Part shown: positions 1-6,528 of the stretch, piece after piece | Numbering within the stretch: the first letter of the stretch is position 1 | Layout of the letters: every line of letters starts with the position of its first letter | DNA from: Verrucomicrobiota bacterium | Lineage (GTDB): Bacteria > Verrucomicrobiota > Verrucomicrobiia > Opitutales > Seribacteraceae | Assembly (NCBI GenBank): GCA_014382645.1 | Contig: JACNJI010000140.1 | Location: 1 to 9,855, forward strand | Direction of reading: 5' to 3' | Length of the DNA: 9,855 bases | Position numbers and translations under genes: made by a program | Notes under the pieces: model-generated | Database searches by the model: none | Seen by the model: the letters and a program-made list of their open reading frames with translations, nothing else | Told to the model about the DNA's origin: nothing

Positions 1-479
1 TGCCTTGGCGACGAGATTCGCCTCCGACGGGAGGATGCGCTACGGTCAACGGATTCCCTCACGCACGCCACCATGCGTCTTTTCGCTCGGGAGCGAGGCA
101 TGGGCTTGCGGGGTCGCCGCAACCATTTCCATGCTCGGGACATCAAGGCGCGATCCTGCCATTCGCCATAGCCCTCCTTCCATTCGTCCGTCGAATGCCC
201 CTTGAGGATTCCCATCTTGCGGCGAAAATGCAGGTTTACCCGCTCGATTTCCCGGCGAGCGACCCACTGGGAAACCCCCGCTCCCCATTCTTCCTGCATG
301 CCACGGGACACACGGGTCAGTCTCTGCCTTTTCCCCGCAACCCTACGTCCCGATGGCGCTTTACCGTACGGATGGATTGGCTTTCTTGAGCTTCCCAAGC
401 TCCGACCATACTTCAGCCTGAAGTCTTTCCGCGTCCTGCCGGCCCGCCGTTCGGCCATGTCGCTCTTCCGGTCTTTCAC
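1..479 (-). CDS. Possible partial Arg-rich hypothetical protein (off left edge)
   Basis: A minus-strand frame is open for about 159 codons from a GTG at 479 (or an ATG at 458, reading MAERRAGRTRKDF) to the left edge with no stop. The middle part (about 100-300) looks most protein-like, with an amphipathic stretch reading REIERVNLHFRRKMGILKG followed by a Trp-rich segment. The part nearest the edge is almost only Arg, Ser and Pro and looks less natural. Other minus frames also contain protein-like pieces: one ends near 380 with the residues ERLQAEVWSELGKLKKANPS, and another covers 46-288. That mixture suggests either decayed coding sequence or a repeated element rather than one intact gene. 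I recognise no family. No Shine-Dalgarno is visible at either start. Treat it as uncertain. Confidence 0.28.
   Translation of the reverse strand, partial: MKDRKSDMAERRAGRTRKDFRLKYGRSLGSSRKPIHPYGKAPSGRRVAGKRQRLTRVSRGMQEEWGAGVSQWVARREIERVNLHFRRKMGILKGHSTDEWKEGYGEWQDRALMSRAWKWLRRPRKPMPRSRAKRRMVACVRESVDRSASSRRRRISSPR
71..103. repeat. Two-tier inverted repeat (hairpin), REP-like
   Basis: The outer arms CCATGC (71-76) and GCATGG (98-103) enclose an inner palindrome TCGCTC (83-88) / GAGCGA (91-96) with a 2-nt centre. A second small hairpin, CCTCC (21-25) / GGAGG (30-34), lies just to the left. Clustered GC-rich hairpins of this kind are typical of repetitive extragenic elements. Whether this one is repeated in the genome cannot be told from a single window. 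Confidence 0.4.
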
Positions 480-668
480 CGCAAAAGTGGAATGGAATGG
501 GGTATCCTCATAACACCAAACCTACGGACTGCGCCGCATTGGTCAAGTGTATCGAAAAATGGTCACTCCATTTGAAACGACCCTTCAATTTCCCATGCAA
601 AACATCTCGGGCAAGGAAGCAGAAGTCCAGATAATGAATCCAAGACAAGTCCTCCGGAAAACTGAATT
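480..668. other. Spacer without a convincing gene
   Basis: This stretch separates the doubtful left-edge frame from the end of the DUF218 gene. A minus-strand frame at 508-771 overlaps the last third of the DUF218 gene out of register and has no family texture, so I do not call it. I see no tRNA, convincing terminator or repeat here. Confidence 0.5.
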
Positions 669-1343
669 TCAGTCGTTTCGAACGATAGTGGGTTCTGTCG
701 ACCAGAACAGATAGACGGGGAATTTTATAGTCTCGAGTACGAAGGCGGAAATCCCCCTGTCCGAAGTCCACCAGTTACCGGAGTCAAATACCTCGTTGGA
801 TGCTGCTGCGACTTGTACCTCGATGCCACTCCGGTCGAAAATCTTTTCGAATGCGAGCAAAGCCCTGCGGGTATGAAAACCATCGGTAACTATAATGATG
901 CGTTCCCATTGCCGCTCTTTTGCAAAGACTAATGCATCCGCAGCTTCATCAAAGGTGGAAGTGGCGCCGTCTCCTATCGAGGGGATCACGCCAAAGGTGG
1001 CATTCGTCTCCGTGCCTTCGACAAACTTAGTGGCAAATTCCAAGTTCGAAATTACGAGATGCTGATATTCCGGTGCAACCGACTTCTGATCCGTAAGAAA
1101 AAGAGAAGCGGAATAACCATCTTTCCACATTTCCAAAGCCTTCGGTACTCGAGTAAGTTTCCCCCCGGACAGGATAATGATGGCGTCGGCCGACTTGGTC
1201 GCCGTATCCTTGATGAACCAATTGGCGTAACCCGTAAGCAGGGTTGCTCGAAACAGAATAGCTGACAAAACAAACAAGCAGATCCCACCGAAAATCCACC
1301 ACCGACGACGCAAATTAAACCGTTTGCCTTTCGCCTTCGACAT
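669..1343 (-). CDS. YdcF/ElyC-type membrane protein (DUF218)
   Basis: A 224-residue protein of the YdcF/SanA/ElyC superfamily. Members have a Rossmann-like DUF218 domain; some influence envelope integrity or peptidoglycan and lipid-carrier metabolism, but the biochemical activity is generally unproven. Visible: a basic N-terminus, one membrane segment at about residues 15-36, the opening DUF218 strand ADAIIILSGG (52-61), the STFDEA segment (129-134), the strand plus conserved loop IIIVTDGFHTRRA (149-161), and a C-terminal NWW(T)SDRG motif close to the end, as is usual for the family. The domain probably lies on the periplasmic side. The ATG at 1343 is chosen because the membrane segment follows directly; the frame extends upstream to 1490 only by running antisense through other sequence. 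The RidA fragment ends 28 bp upstream on the same strand, so the two were probably co-transcribed. Its promoter may have been lost with the RidA 5' end. Confidence 0.85.
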   Translation of the reverse strand: MSKAKGKRFNLRRRWWIFGGICLFVLSAILFRATLLTGYANWFIKDTATKSADAIIILSGGKLTRVPKALEMWKDGYSASLFLTDQKSVAPEYQHLVISNLEFATKFVEGTETNATFGVIPSIGDGATSTFDEAADALVFAKERQWERIIIVTDGFHTRRALLAFEKIFDRSGIEVQVAAASNEVFDSGNWWTSDRGISAFVLETIKFPVYLFWSTEPTIVRND

Positions 1344-1371
1344 GTATCTAAACGAAGAGAAGCATACGAAA

Positions 1372-1590
1372 CTAGACTTGGAACGCCCCTTCGATTTCCA
1401 CGGTGACGTCACCCGGAAGCGAACCCATGCCCACGGCGCTGCGAACGCCGACTCCCAAGTCTTCTCCCCAGAGATCGCGGAATAGTTCACTGCACCCGTT
1501 GATGACTTGGGGGTGCTGCTTGAAATCCGCCGCGCAGTTCACCATGCCGAAGAGCTTCACCACTCGCTTAATGCGATCGAGCGACGCGGA
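1372..1590 (-). pseudogene. RidA/YjgF-family protein, C-terminal half only
   Basis: The final 70 or so residues are clearly RidA-family (YjgF/YER057c/UK114; enamine/imine deaminases). The stretch starts SLDRIKRVVKLFGMVN, continues through a QHPQVINGCSEL segment, and ends with the family signature VRSAVGMGSLPGDVTVEIEG and a short tail. The signature Arg and the late Glu are present. A normal RidA of this type has 125-155 residues, so the whole N-terminal half is missing. Similarity stops at about 1584-1590, where the reading becomes a meaningless antisense translation of the rpoN acidic region. The fragment lies on the strand opposite to rpoN and overlaps the 5' extension of the rpoN reading frame. 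It cannot be a functional deaminase as shown. See the finding on the junction. Confidence 0.8.
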
Positions 1591-2869
1591 CAGCGAAGTT
1601 AATTCCGATAACTCCGACGATTCAGATCGTGAATTAGGCGAAAACCTAGAGGAAATGAACTTTGACGACAAATTCGCCGTTCTCAACGAAATGCAGGAAG
1701 ACCTGCGCGAATACTATGAGGCTGAATACGAGGGCGAGTCCCAGTTGGCCAATTCGCAAGCCGATGAAAAACGACAGTTTTTCTTCGACTCTCTTGTCGA
1801 GGAAACTTCCCTTCAGGAACACCTTATGGGGCAATTAAAGCTTTCCGACGTCACCGAGAGCGAGCTCGAGGCTGGTCGCTACCTAGTCGGAAGTCTTGAC
1901 GAAAACGGATTTCTGTCGGCCCCACTTTCAGATCTAGCGTTGACTTCGGAACTCCCTCTCGCTGATCTGCAAAACGCTCACAAGGTGCTCAAGACCTTTG
2001 ACCCTTCGGGTATCGCCGCTACCGACCTGCGTGAATGTCTCTTGCATCAACTTGAGCAAAGTGGCGAAATCGATTCTCCAGCCTGCGTAGTGGTTCGCGA
2101 TCACTTGGACCTGCTGCTTCGTCGGCGCGTACCCGATCTTGCGCGAAAGCTTTCCCTGCCCAATGACCATATCCACGAACTGATCGAGCGAATCGCCGAA
2201 CTGGATCCTGCTCCGGGTCGGCGATTCTCCATGGACACAAACCATTCGATCTCACCCGACGCGACCGTTGAGCGGATTGGCGACGAATGGGTCATATCCC
2301 TTACCAACGACTTTATTCCCCGTCTTCGGATAAACAAGACCTACAAGGATCTCATTGCTAAAGGTAAGCTTGAACCCAAAGAGAGAGATTATATCCGAAA
2401 TCAAATGCGATCAGGAAAATTTCTCATAAATGCAATCGAGCAGAGACAGAACACCATCGAGCGGATCACCAGAAAGCTGATCGAGCGTCAGACGGAATTT
2501 TTCGAAGAAGGTGTATCCAGCCTCAAACCCCTCACTATGGCCGAAATGGCCGAGGAAATAGGTGTTCACGAAACCACCATTTCTCGAGCTATCTCAAGCA
2601 AGTACCTACAGACTTCGCACGGGATCTTCCCCTTCAAGTACTTTTTCACCCACGGCTACGTCGGTAAGGACGGAGACCTCGTGTCCAACACGAGCGTCAA
2701 GGAACTGATTGGCTCCATCATCGAGAAGGAAGACCCTACCAAACCTCTCAGCGACCGAAAAATAGTCGATATTCTCGCCGAACGCGACATGACGCTCGCT
2801 CGTCGCACAGTGGCCAAGTACCGTGAGCAACTAGGTATCCTCCCGACCAACCTTCGTCGTCGCTACTAA
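1403..2869 (+). CDS. rpoN: RNA polymerase sigma-54 factor, lacking region I
   Basis: Sigma-54 binds core RNA polymerase and -24/-12 promoters and holds a closed complex until an AAA+ activator remodels it. The first 62 codons or so of this 488-codon frame are only the antisense of a RidA gene and are not sigma-54. From about residue 62 an acidic linker (region II, Asp/Glu-rich, to about 105) leads into the core-binding region, which starts around RQFFFDSLVEETSLQEHL and contains YLVGSLDENGFL and FDPSGIAATDLRECLL. A helix-turn-helix lies at about 378-403 (TMAEMAEEIGVHETTISRAI). The RpoN box ARRTVAKYRE (466-475) matches the consensus exactly. The Gln/Leu-rich region I, the usual first 50 residues, is absent. 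Internal ATGs at 1571 and 1655 are possible starts if the truncated gene is expressed. The start at 1403 marks the open frame only. The TsaB-like gene follows 39 bp downstream. Confidence 0.88.
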   Translation: MTSPGSEPMPTALRTPTPKSSPQRSRNSSLHPLMTWGCCLKSAAQFTMPKSFTTRLMRSSDADSEVNSDNSDDSDRELGENLEEMNFDDKFAVLNEMQEDLREYYEAEYEGESQLANSQADEKRQFFFDSLVEETSLQEHLMGQLKLSDVTESELEAGRYLVGSLDENGFLSAPLSDLALTSELPLADLQNAHKVLKTFDPSGIAATDLRECLLHQLEQSGEIDSPACVVVRDHLDLLLRRRVPDLARKLSLPNDHIHELIERIAELDPAPGRRFSMDTNHSISPDATVERIGDEWVISLTNDFIPRLRINKTYKDLIAKGKLEPKERDYIRNQMRSGKFLINAIEQRQNTIERITRKLIERQTEFFEEGVSSLKPLTMAEMAEEIGVHETTISRAISSKYLQTSHGIFPFKYFFTHGYVGKDGDLVSNTSVKELIGSIIEKEDPTKPLSDRKIVDILAERDMTLARRTVAKYREQLGILPTNLRRRY

Positions 2870-2908
2870 AAGCCGCAAATGTCTCAATAATCGGCGATCT
2901 CCCGCACC

Positions 2909-3574
2909 ATGAACACCGCCGACGCATTGTCCGGACTCCGTTTGCCGCTTCTTATCGACGCCTCCTCGCAGGTTCAGATCGGAATTCCCGACTCCAAGGG
3001 TTGGCTCAGCTTAGTAAGGGAGGAGAAACCAGCCTTGGAATCTCTCTTTGTGGCGATCCCAAGATCTCTCGGAGAGATCGATGCCTCCATCTCAGCAATC
3101 GATGCCATTCTATTTTGCGAAGGTCCCGGATCCACACTCGGACTCCGTGTTGCCGCGACGGCGGTAAAAACCATCCTTCGGGAAAACGAGCCATCCCCCA
3201 CCCTTTTCACCTACAATGCTCTCGATCTCGCCGCCATTATGTCTAACGACTTCTCGCGCCCCATATTGGCACCTTTCAGGAAAGGGAAAAGATTGCTACG
3301 CAGCCCAATCTCGGGTTCCGCCATCGGCTCTATCGAAGTTCTCGAAGAACCCATTTCGGAATCACTCTCGAAGGAAGCCCTTCACCTTCCATCTCTTCGG
3401 GCGTGGGAAACTGTGCCCGAACACTTGGACGTCCTCGACTACGATATTTCCCGCATCGCCGGTCTCTCCGGATTAGCCCCGATCCTGCGACCTGCTGAGA
3501 TACCGGAGGTTTTCACGCCTCTGCCTGCCGAGTTCCGCAAATGGGAACCCACCCGCAATCTATCGCCTAACTAG
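2909..3574 (+). CDS. tsaB: TsaB-like tRNA t6A biosynthesis protein (divergent YeaZ)
   Basis: TsaB is the ASKHA-fold partner that stabilises TsaD in the threonylcarbamoyl-transfer complex making t6A37 on ANN-decoding tRNAs. This 221-residue protein is near the usual 220-235. It opens with a short extension and then LPLLIDASS (13-20), which corresponds to the family's LALDTS strand. The main signature is CEGPGSTLGLRVAA (70-83), equivalent to the usual GPGSFTGLRIG but with Thr-Leu in place of Phe-Thr. The C-terminal half is poorly conserved, as in many TsaB proteins. It lies 39 bp after rpoN and 6 bp before alr on the same strand, which suggests one operon. The start is the ATG nearest the conserved strand; no Shine-Dalgarno is visible. 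The assignment rests mainly on the glycine-rich motif, so a degenerate paralogue is possible. Confidence 0.72.
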   Translation: MNTADALSGLRLPLLIDASSQVQIGIPDSKGWLSLVREEKPALESLFVAIPRSLGEIDASISAIDAILFCEGPGSTLGLRVAATAVKTILRENEPSPTLFTYNALDLAAIMSNDFSRPILAPFRKGKRLLRSPISGSAIGSIEVLEEPISESLSKEALHLPSLRAWETVPEHLDVLDYDISRIAGLSGLAPILRPAEIPEVFTPLPAEFRKWEPTRNLSPN

Positions 3575-3580
3575 AATGGC

Positions 3581-4702
3581 ATGCGTTGCTGGGCCGAAAT
3601 TGACCTTGCCGCCCTCGAGCGCAACCTAGGACTGATCCGGGCCGCCTTGCCTCAAGGCATTCGCTACGTATCGGTGGTCAAGGCGGATGCCTACGGGCAT
3701 GGCATCCATCCCACCGCGGCTCGCCTCATGCAAAGCGGGGTCGATCTCTTTGCCGTGGCCAATGTTCGCGAAGCCACTGAAATTCGCGAGATGGGCTCGG
3801 GTTGGCCCATTCTCGTACTCGGTCCCTTGTTGCCCGAGGAAGACCAATCCCTCGCCACTCACGATCTAATCGCCACCATATCCTGCGCCAATGAACTGGA
3901 TCGCTTTGCGGCAGTTGCCCGAGAAGCAAGCAAAACGCTCCCCATACAGCTAAAAATAGACACCGGAATGGGCCGAATGGGAGCTTGGTGGGAAGACGCC
4001 GTTGCCCTTCTTCAAGACGCTCAGTCAAGACCCGAACTGAAACTGGAAGGCGCCCTCACCCACTTCGCCGACCCCAAGGACATTGAATTCACAAAGAATC
4101 AACGAAAAATCTTTCTCGATATCCTTCGAGAGCAAAATCTTCTCGGCAATCCGGATTTTCTGGTTCACGCCGACAATTCGTCCTCCCTTCGCACGCTTTC
4201 CTCCGACGATCCCTGCAATGCCGTTCGGATCGGTCTCCACCAGTTCGGAATCTCCCCACCCGCAGGTTCCCCCCTCGCCGATCTCAAGGTCGATCCCGTA
4301 TTTTCCTTTCACGCCCGGTTGGCTCTGGTGAAAAATCTTCCTGCGGGTGCATCCGTCAGCTATGGCCGGGAATATGTCCTCGAACGGGATTCACGCATCG
4401 GCATATTGACCGCGGGCTACGGAGACGCCATTCCCCTGCCTTGCGGAAATCGAGCGGATGTCCTCCTGCGTGGCCGTCGCCATCCCATCGTGGGACGCGT
4501 GACCATGGATCAGACTCTCGTAGACCTTACCGACGCCGATGAAGACCTGCAACCGGGAGAAAACATAACGTTAATCGGTTCGCAAGGGAGTGAACGGATA
4601 CCGCTAACGGAGCTTGCCGCTCATTCGGACACCTCCCCATGGGAACTCCTGTGCTCCGTCACCAAGCGCGTGCCACGCGTCTACAAGACGACGCGGACTT
4701 AG
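3581..4702 (+). CDS. alr: Alanine racemase
   Basis: A PLP enzyme of the cytoplasm that interconverts L- and D-alanine, supplying D-Ala for peptidoglycan. The 373 residues match the family's full length. The N-terminal TIM barrel starts MRCWAEIDLAALERNL and carries the PLP-binding lysine K34 in SVVKADAYGHG (31-41). KIDTGMGRMG (125-134) is the conserved substrate-domain motif, followed by THFADP. The C-terminal beta domain begins near residue 236; the catalytic tyrosine Y261 lies in VSYGREY, and GRVTMDQ and the terminal RVPRVY are also present. All catalytic elements are intact, so the enzyme should be active. The ATG at 3581 lies 6 bp after the tsaB stop and puts the usual WAEIDL motif at the N-terminus. 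The next gene is convergent, only 19 bp downstream, and I see no clear intrinsic terminator between them. Confidence 0.97.
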   Translation: MRCWAEIDLAALERNLGLIRAALPQGIRYVSVVKADAYGHGIHPTAARLMQSGVDLFAVANVREATEIREMGSGWPILVLGPLLPEEDQSLATHDLIATISCANELDRFAAVAREASKTLPIQLKIDTGMGRMGAWWEDAVALLQDAQSRPELKLEGALTHFADPKDIEFTKNQRKIFLDILREQNLLGNPDFLVHADNSSSLRTLSSDDPCNAVRIGLHQFGISPPAGSPLADLKVDPVFSFHARLALVKNLPAGASVSYGREYVLERDSRIGILTAGYGDAIPLPCGNRADVLLRGRRHPIVGRVTMDQTLVDLTDADEDLQPGENITLIGSQGSERIPLTELAAHSDTSPWELLCSVTKRVPRVYKTTRT

Positions 4703-4721
4703 TCGGACCGTTTAGCCCGTA

Positions 4722-5396
4722 TCAGAGGTCTACGTTGCCCTTCACCTTTTCGACGATGCCGTCTAGCTCGGCAATACAGGCGGCGCGACGGTCATAGGCG
4801 TGCTGCCCGTCCTCGGGGCAACCGTAAGGCGACACCCAGCCCATCCCCTTTTCCTCGTGGGTCTTGTGCACCTCCCGAAGCCAACCCGCGATTTTCTCCA
4901 GATTGGCGAGTATGCGATTACCTTCTTGTGGTTCCTCATGCGGATTCCCATAGGGAGCTCGGCTCACGACGTTGCCTTCCTCGTCCTTCGATTCCTCCCA
5001 AGCTATCTCGGCCGTCTCGCACGACTCCCAAAAATGAATCTTTCCAAAATCCACGCAACCCTCGGTCACCGCTTGAGCCATAGCCTCGATCTCGGGCACG
5101 GCCACCTCGGCAAAGGATTCCTCGCCCTCGTCATTCTCCACTTTCCTTTCGGCGTCCTCGAGCAGGCGAATCTTCTCGTCAAAGGCTGCGGCCACGGCCT
5201 TAACAAAAGAGTAGTTCACTTGTGCCTTCAAGTCCCCGTCGAGCATCAAGTCGACATAGTCGAAATCGAGTGCCTGAGAGCCTTGCGCGTCCTCTGCCTC
5301 GGATTCCTTCCCATTCTCGGCAATGGTCTCTTCCGGAATTAGGTCGTCGTCGTCCCGAATGGAAGAGCTATCGGTTTCAGCATGTGGTTCGTTCAT
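4722..5396 (-). CDS. Acidic hypothetical protein
   Basis: A 224-residue protein that I do not recognise. It has no signal peptide or membrane segment and is strongly acidic, with Asp/Glu clusters in the first 45 residues (including a DDDD run) and around residues 90-100 (NDEGEES). The N-terminal part looks disordered; the rest has helix-like stretches, with conserved-looking aromatic and Gly residues near the end (GMGWVSPYGCPEDGQHAYD). The ATG at 5396 is chosen over a TTG three codons upstream. It is convergent with alr (19 bp apart) and lies 151 bp downstream of another unknown minus-strand gene, so co-transcription with that gene is possible. The coding assignment is supported by consistent codon texture and the absence of a better frame; a plus-strand frame at 4800-5342 is its antisense shadow. 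Confidence 0.7.
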   Translation of the reverse strand: MNEPHAETDSSSIRDDDDLIPEETIAENGKESEAEDAQGSQALDFDYVDLMLDGDLKAQVNYSFVKAVAAAFDEKIRLLEDAERKVENDEGEESFAEVAVPEIEAMAQAVTEGCVDFGKIHFWESCETAEIAWEESKDEEGNVVSRAPYGNPHEEPQEGNRILANLEKIAGWLREVHKTHEEKGMGWVSPYGCPEDGQHAYDRRAACIAELDGIVEKVKGNVDL

Positions 5397-5547
5397 ATGG
5401 AGCAAGTAGTTAAAAATACTCTTGTTAAGCTGTTAAGGCGTTGCGGGCAATTCCTTTTGACGGTTCAGTCTGAAATCGGATTTCCACAACTTTTCATTTC
5501 TCTTTATTGGAATCGTGATTTAGAGAGAGGGTTGCTAGAATGTTTTT
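5397..5547. other. AT-rich spacer between two minus-strand unknown genes
   Basis: This spacer is visibly richer in A+T than the flanking genes and probably contains the promoter of the acidic protein gene to its left. On the minus strand a TTGCCC-N17-TAACAA arrangement and a TATTTTT close to the start codon can be found, but both match the sigma-70 consensus poorly and I do not call either. No Shine-Dalgarno precedes the ATG at 5396. Confidence 0.35.
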
Positions 5548-6348
5548 TTAGTTATGGGGCTCGGGTGCGGCGTGGCGGACAAGGGCGGAGGAGCGTTGGT
5601 AGAGTACGTCGAAGACAGTTCCGGGTTGGACGGATTTTCCTTTTCTGACGGCGTCTTTGTCGGTAGGCAGGTCAACCATCGTTACTTCGCGGATGAGTAA
5701 GTATTTGGCGGAGTAGTCCTCAAGGATGCCCCATTCCTTGCAGGGCTTGTCGATGGTTCCGCTTTCAACGACTATGTGCCGCCCGCGATAGGTTTCGAGG
5801 ACAGGTTCCCAGGCGTTGGGTATGACGCCGGTTAGGGATTGGCTCATCTCGGAGAGTTTCTTGTCGGCGTTCTTGACGTCGGACAGGTTGCTGCCCTTGG
5901 TGAGGGCGCCAATGATGACGTTGAGGGACTGCCCGAAGGCATCGCGCACCATGTTGTAGAGGTTGAGGGAGGCGCGGCGGGGGCGATCGAAGAAGTTCGG
6001 GTTGCGGATACGGGCGAGGATTCGACGCCGGTCGGCGCCCGCACGGGTGTCCTCGGGGGGCGTCGGACGAGCGATGCAAGTGAGCTTGTCGACCTCGGCT
6101 TGATGAAGGACGAGCGAAGACACGAGGCCTGAGGCTTCTTTTCTGGGTTTGTCGTAGAGGAGTTCCAACCCGCTGGCGAATGGTCGAAGGATGCCGGCCC
6201 GCCAGAGACCGTCGGTGCGCCGCAGGAATACGAGATCGCCCTGAAACTTCTTAAGGCATGCGTCCCTGGCACGTCGCTTGAGAGCCGCACCGAGTAGAGC
6301 GGCGGCGAATAAAAAGATAACTGGAAGCCAAAAAGCGAGTGTAGTCAT
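5548..6348 (-). CDS. Membrane-anchored hypothetical protein
   Basis: A 266-residue protein of unknown function. One N-terminal membrane segment (about residues 4-22, FWLPVIFLFAAALLGAALK) is followed by KRRAR, so the bulk is predicted to be cytoplasmic. After that come a small beta-rich part (GDLVFLRRTDGLWRAGIL), an Arg-rich central linker, a segment reading LNVIIGALTKGSN, and a second beta-like part (YRGRHIVVES, then YSAKYLLIREV). The pairing of a GRxVVVE-like strand with a 'leeYsakyl.i..V' segment recalls uncharacterised bacterial membrane-associated proteins, but I cannot name a family. An in-frame ATG at 6423 would add 25 residues with a second hydrophobic stretch and has a weak GGA upstream; I prefer 6348 because the membrane anchor then starts at the N-terminus. 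It is divergent from the lipoprotein gene at 6529. Confidence 0.72.
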   Translation of the reverse strand: MTTLAFWLPVIFLFAAALLGAALKRRARDACLKKFQGDLVFLRRTDGLWRAGILRPFASGLELLYDKPRKEASGLVSSLVLHQAEVDKLTCIARPTPPEDTRAGADRRRILARIRNPNFFDRPRRASLNLYNMVRDAFGQSLNVIIGALTKGSNLSDVKNADKKLSEMSQSLTGVIPNAWEPVLETYRGRHIVVESGTIDKPCKEWGILEDYSAKYLLIREVTMVDLPTDKDAVRKGKSVQPGTVFDVLYQRSSALVRHAAPEPHN

Positions 6349-6528
6349 GTATTTTTTAAGGAAAATGAATAAGTCAAACAATAATGCCACTAGACTGTAG
6401 TCATGATGAGTGTATTTCATCAATTTTCATCCAAAATAATTATGGGAAGCAACGTTATTGATTTTTTTCCGGGCTTGCCGGATGGCGGATGGGTGTTTTG
6501 AATTAAGCCAATAATCCTTTTCGCCACC
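6349..6528. promoter_or_regulatory. Divergent AT-rich intergenic region
   Basis: This 180-bp spacer separates the divergent membrane-protein and lipoprotein genes, so at least two promoters should lie in it. A weak sigma-70-like pair on the plus strand is TTGCCG (6475-6480), 17 bp, TTGAAT (6498-6503), 4/6 matches each, placing a start about 19 nt before the lipoprotein ATG. A short hairpin TCCGG/CCGGA (6468-6482) overlaps that -35. I could not find a good minus-strand promoter. The region itself is seen; the promoter is a guess. Confidence 0.3.

Noticed and set aside
508..771. Minus-strand 87-codon frame as a gene
   Set aside because: It overlaps the well-supported DUF218 C-terminus out of frame and shows no family features.
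1403..1585. A novel N-terminal domain on sigma-54
   Set aside because: The first 60 or so codons are simply the antisense of a well-matched RidA C-terminus, so they are not an evolved domain.
4800..5342. Plus-strand 180-codon frame as a gene
   Set aside because: It is antisense to the acidic protein; its Leu/His/Pro-rich composition reflects the reverse complement of acidic codons.
6468..6482. Hairpin TCCGG/CCGGA as an intrinsic terminator
   Set aside because: The T run precedes the stem on the plus strand and would be A's after the stem on the minus strand, so it has the wrong polarity for either transcript.
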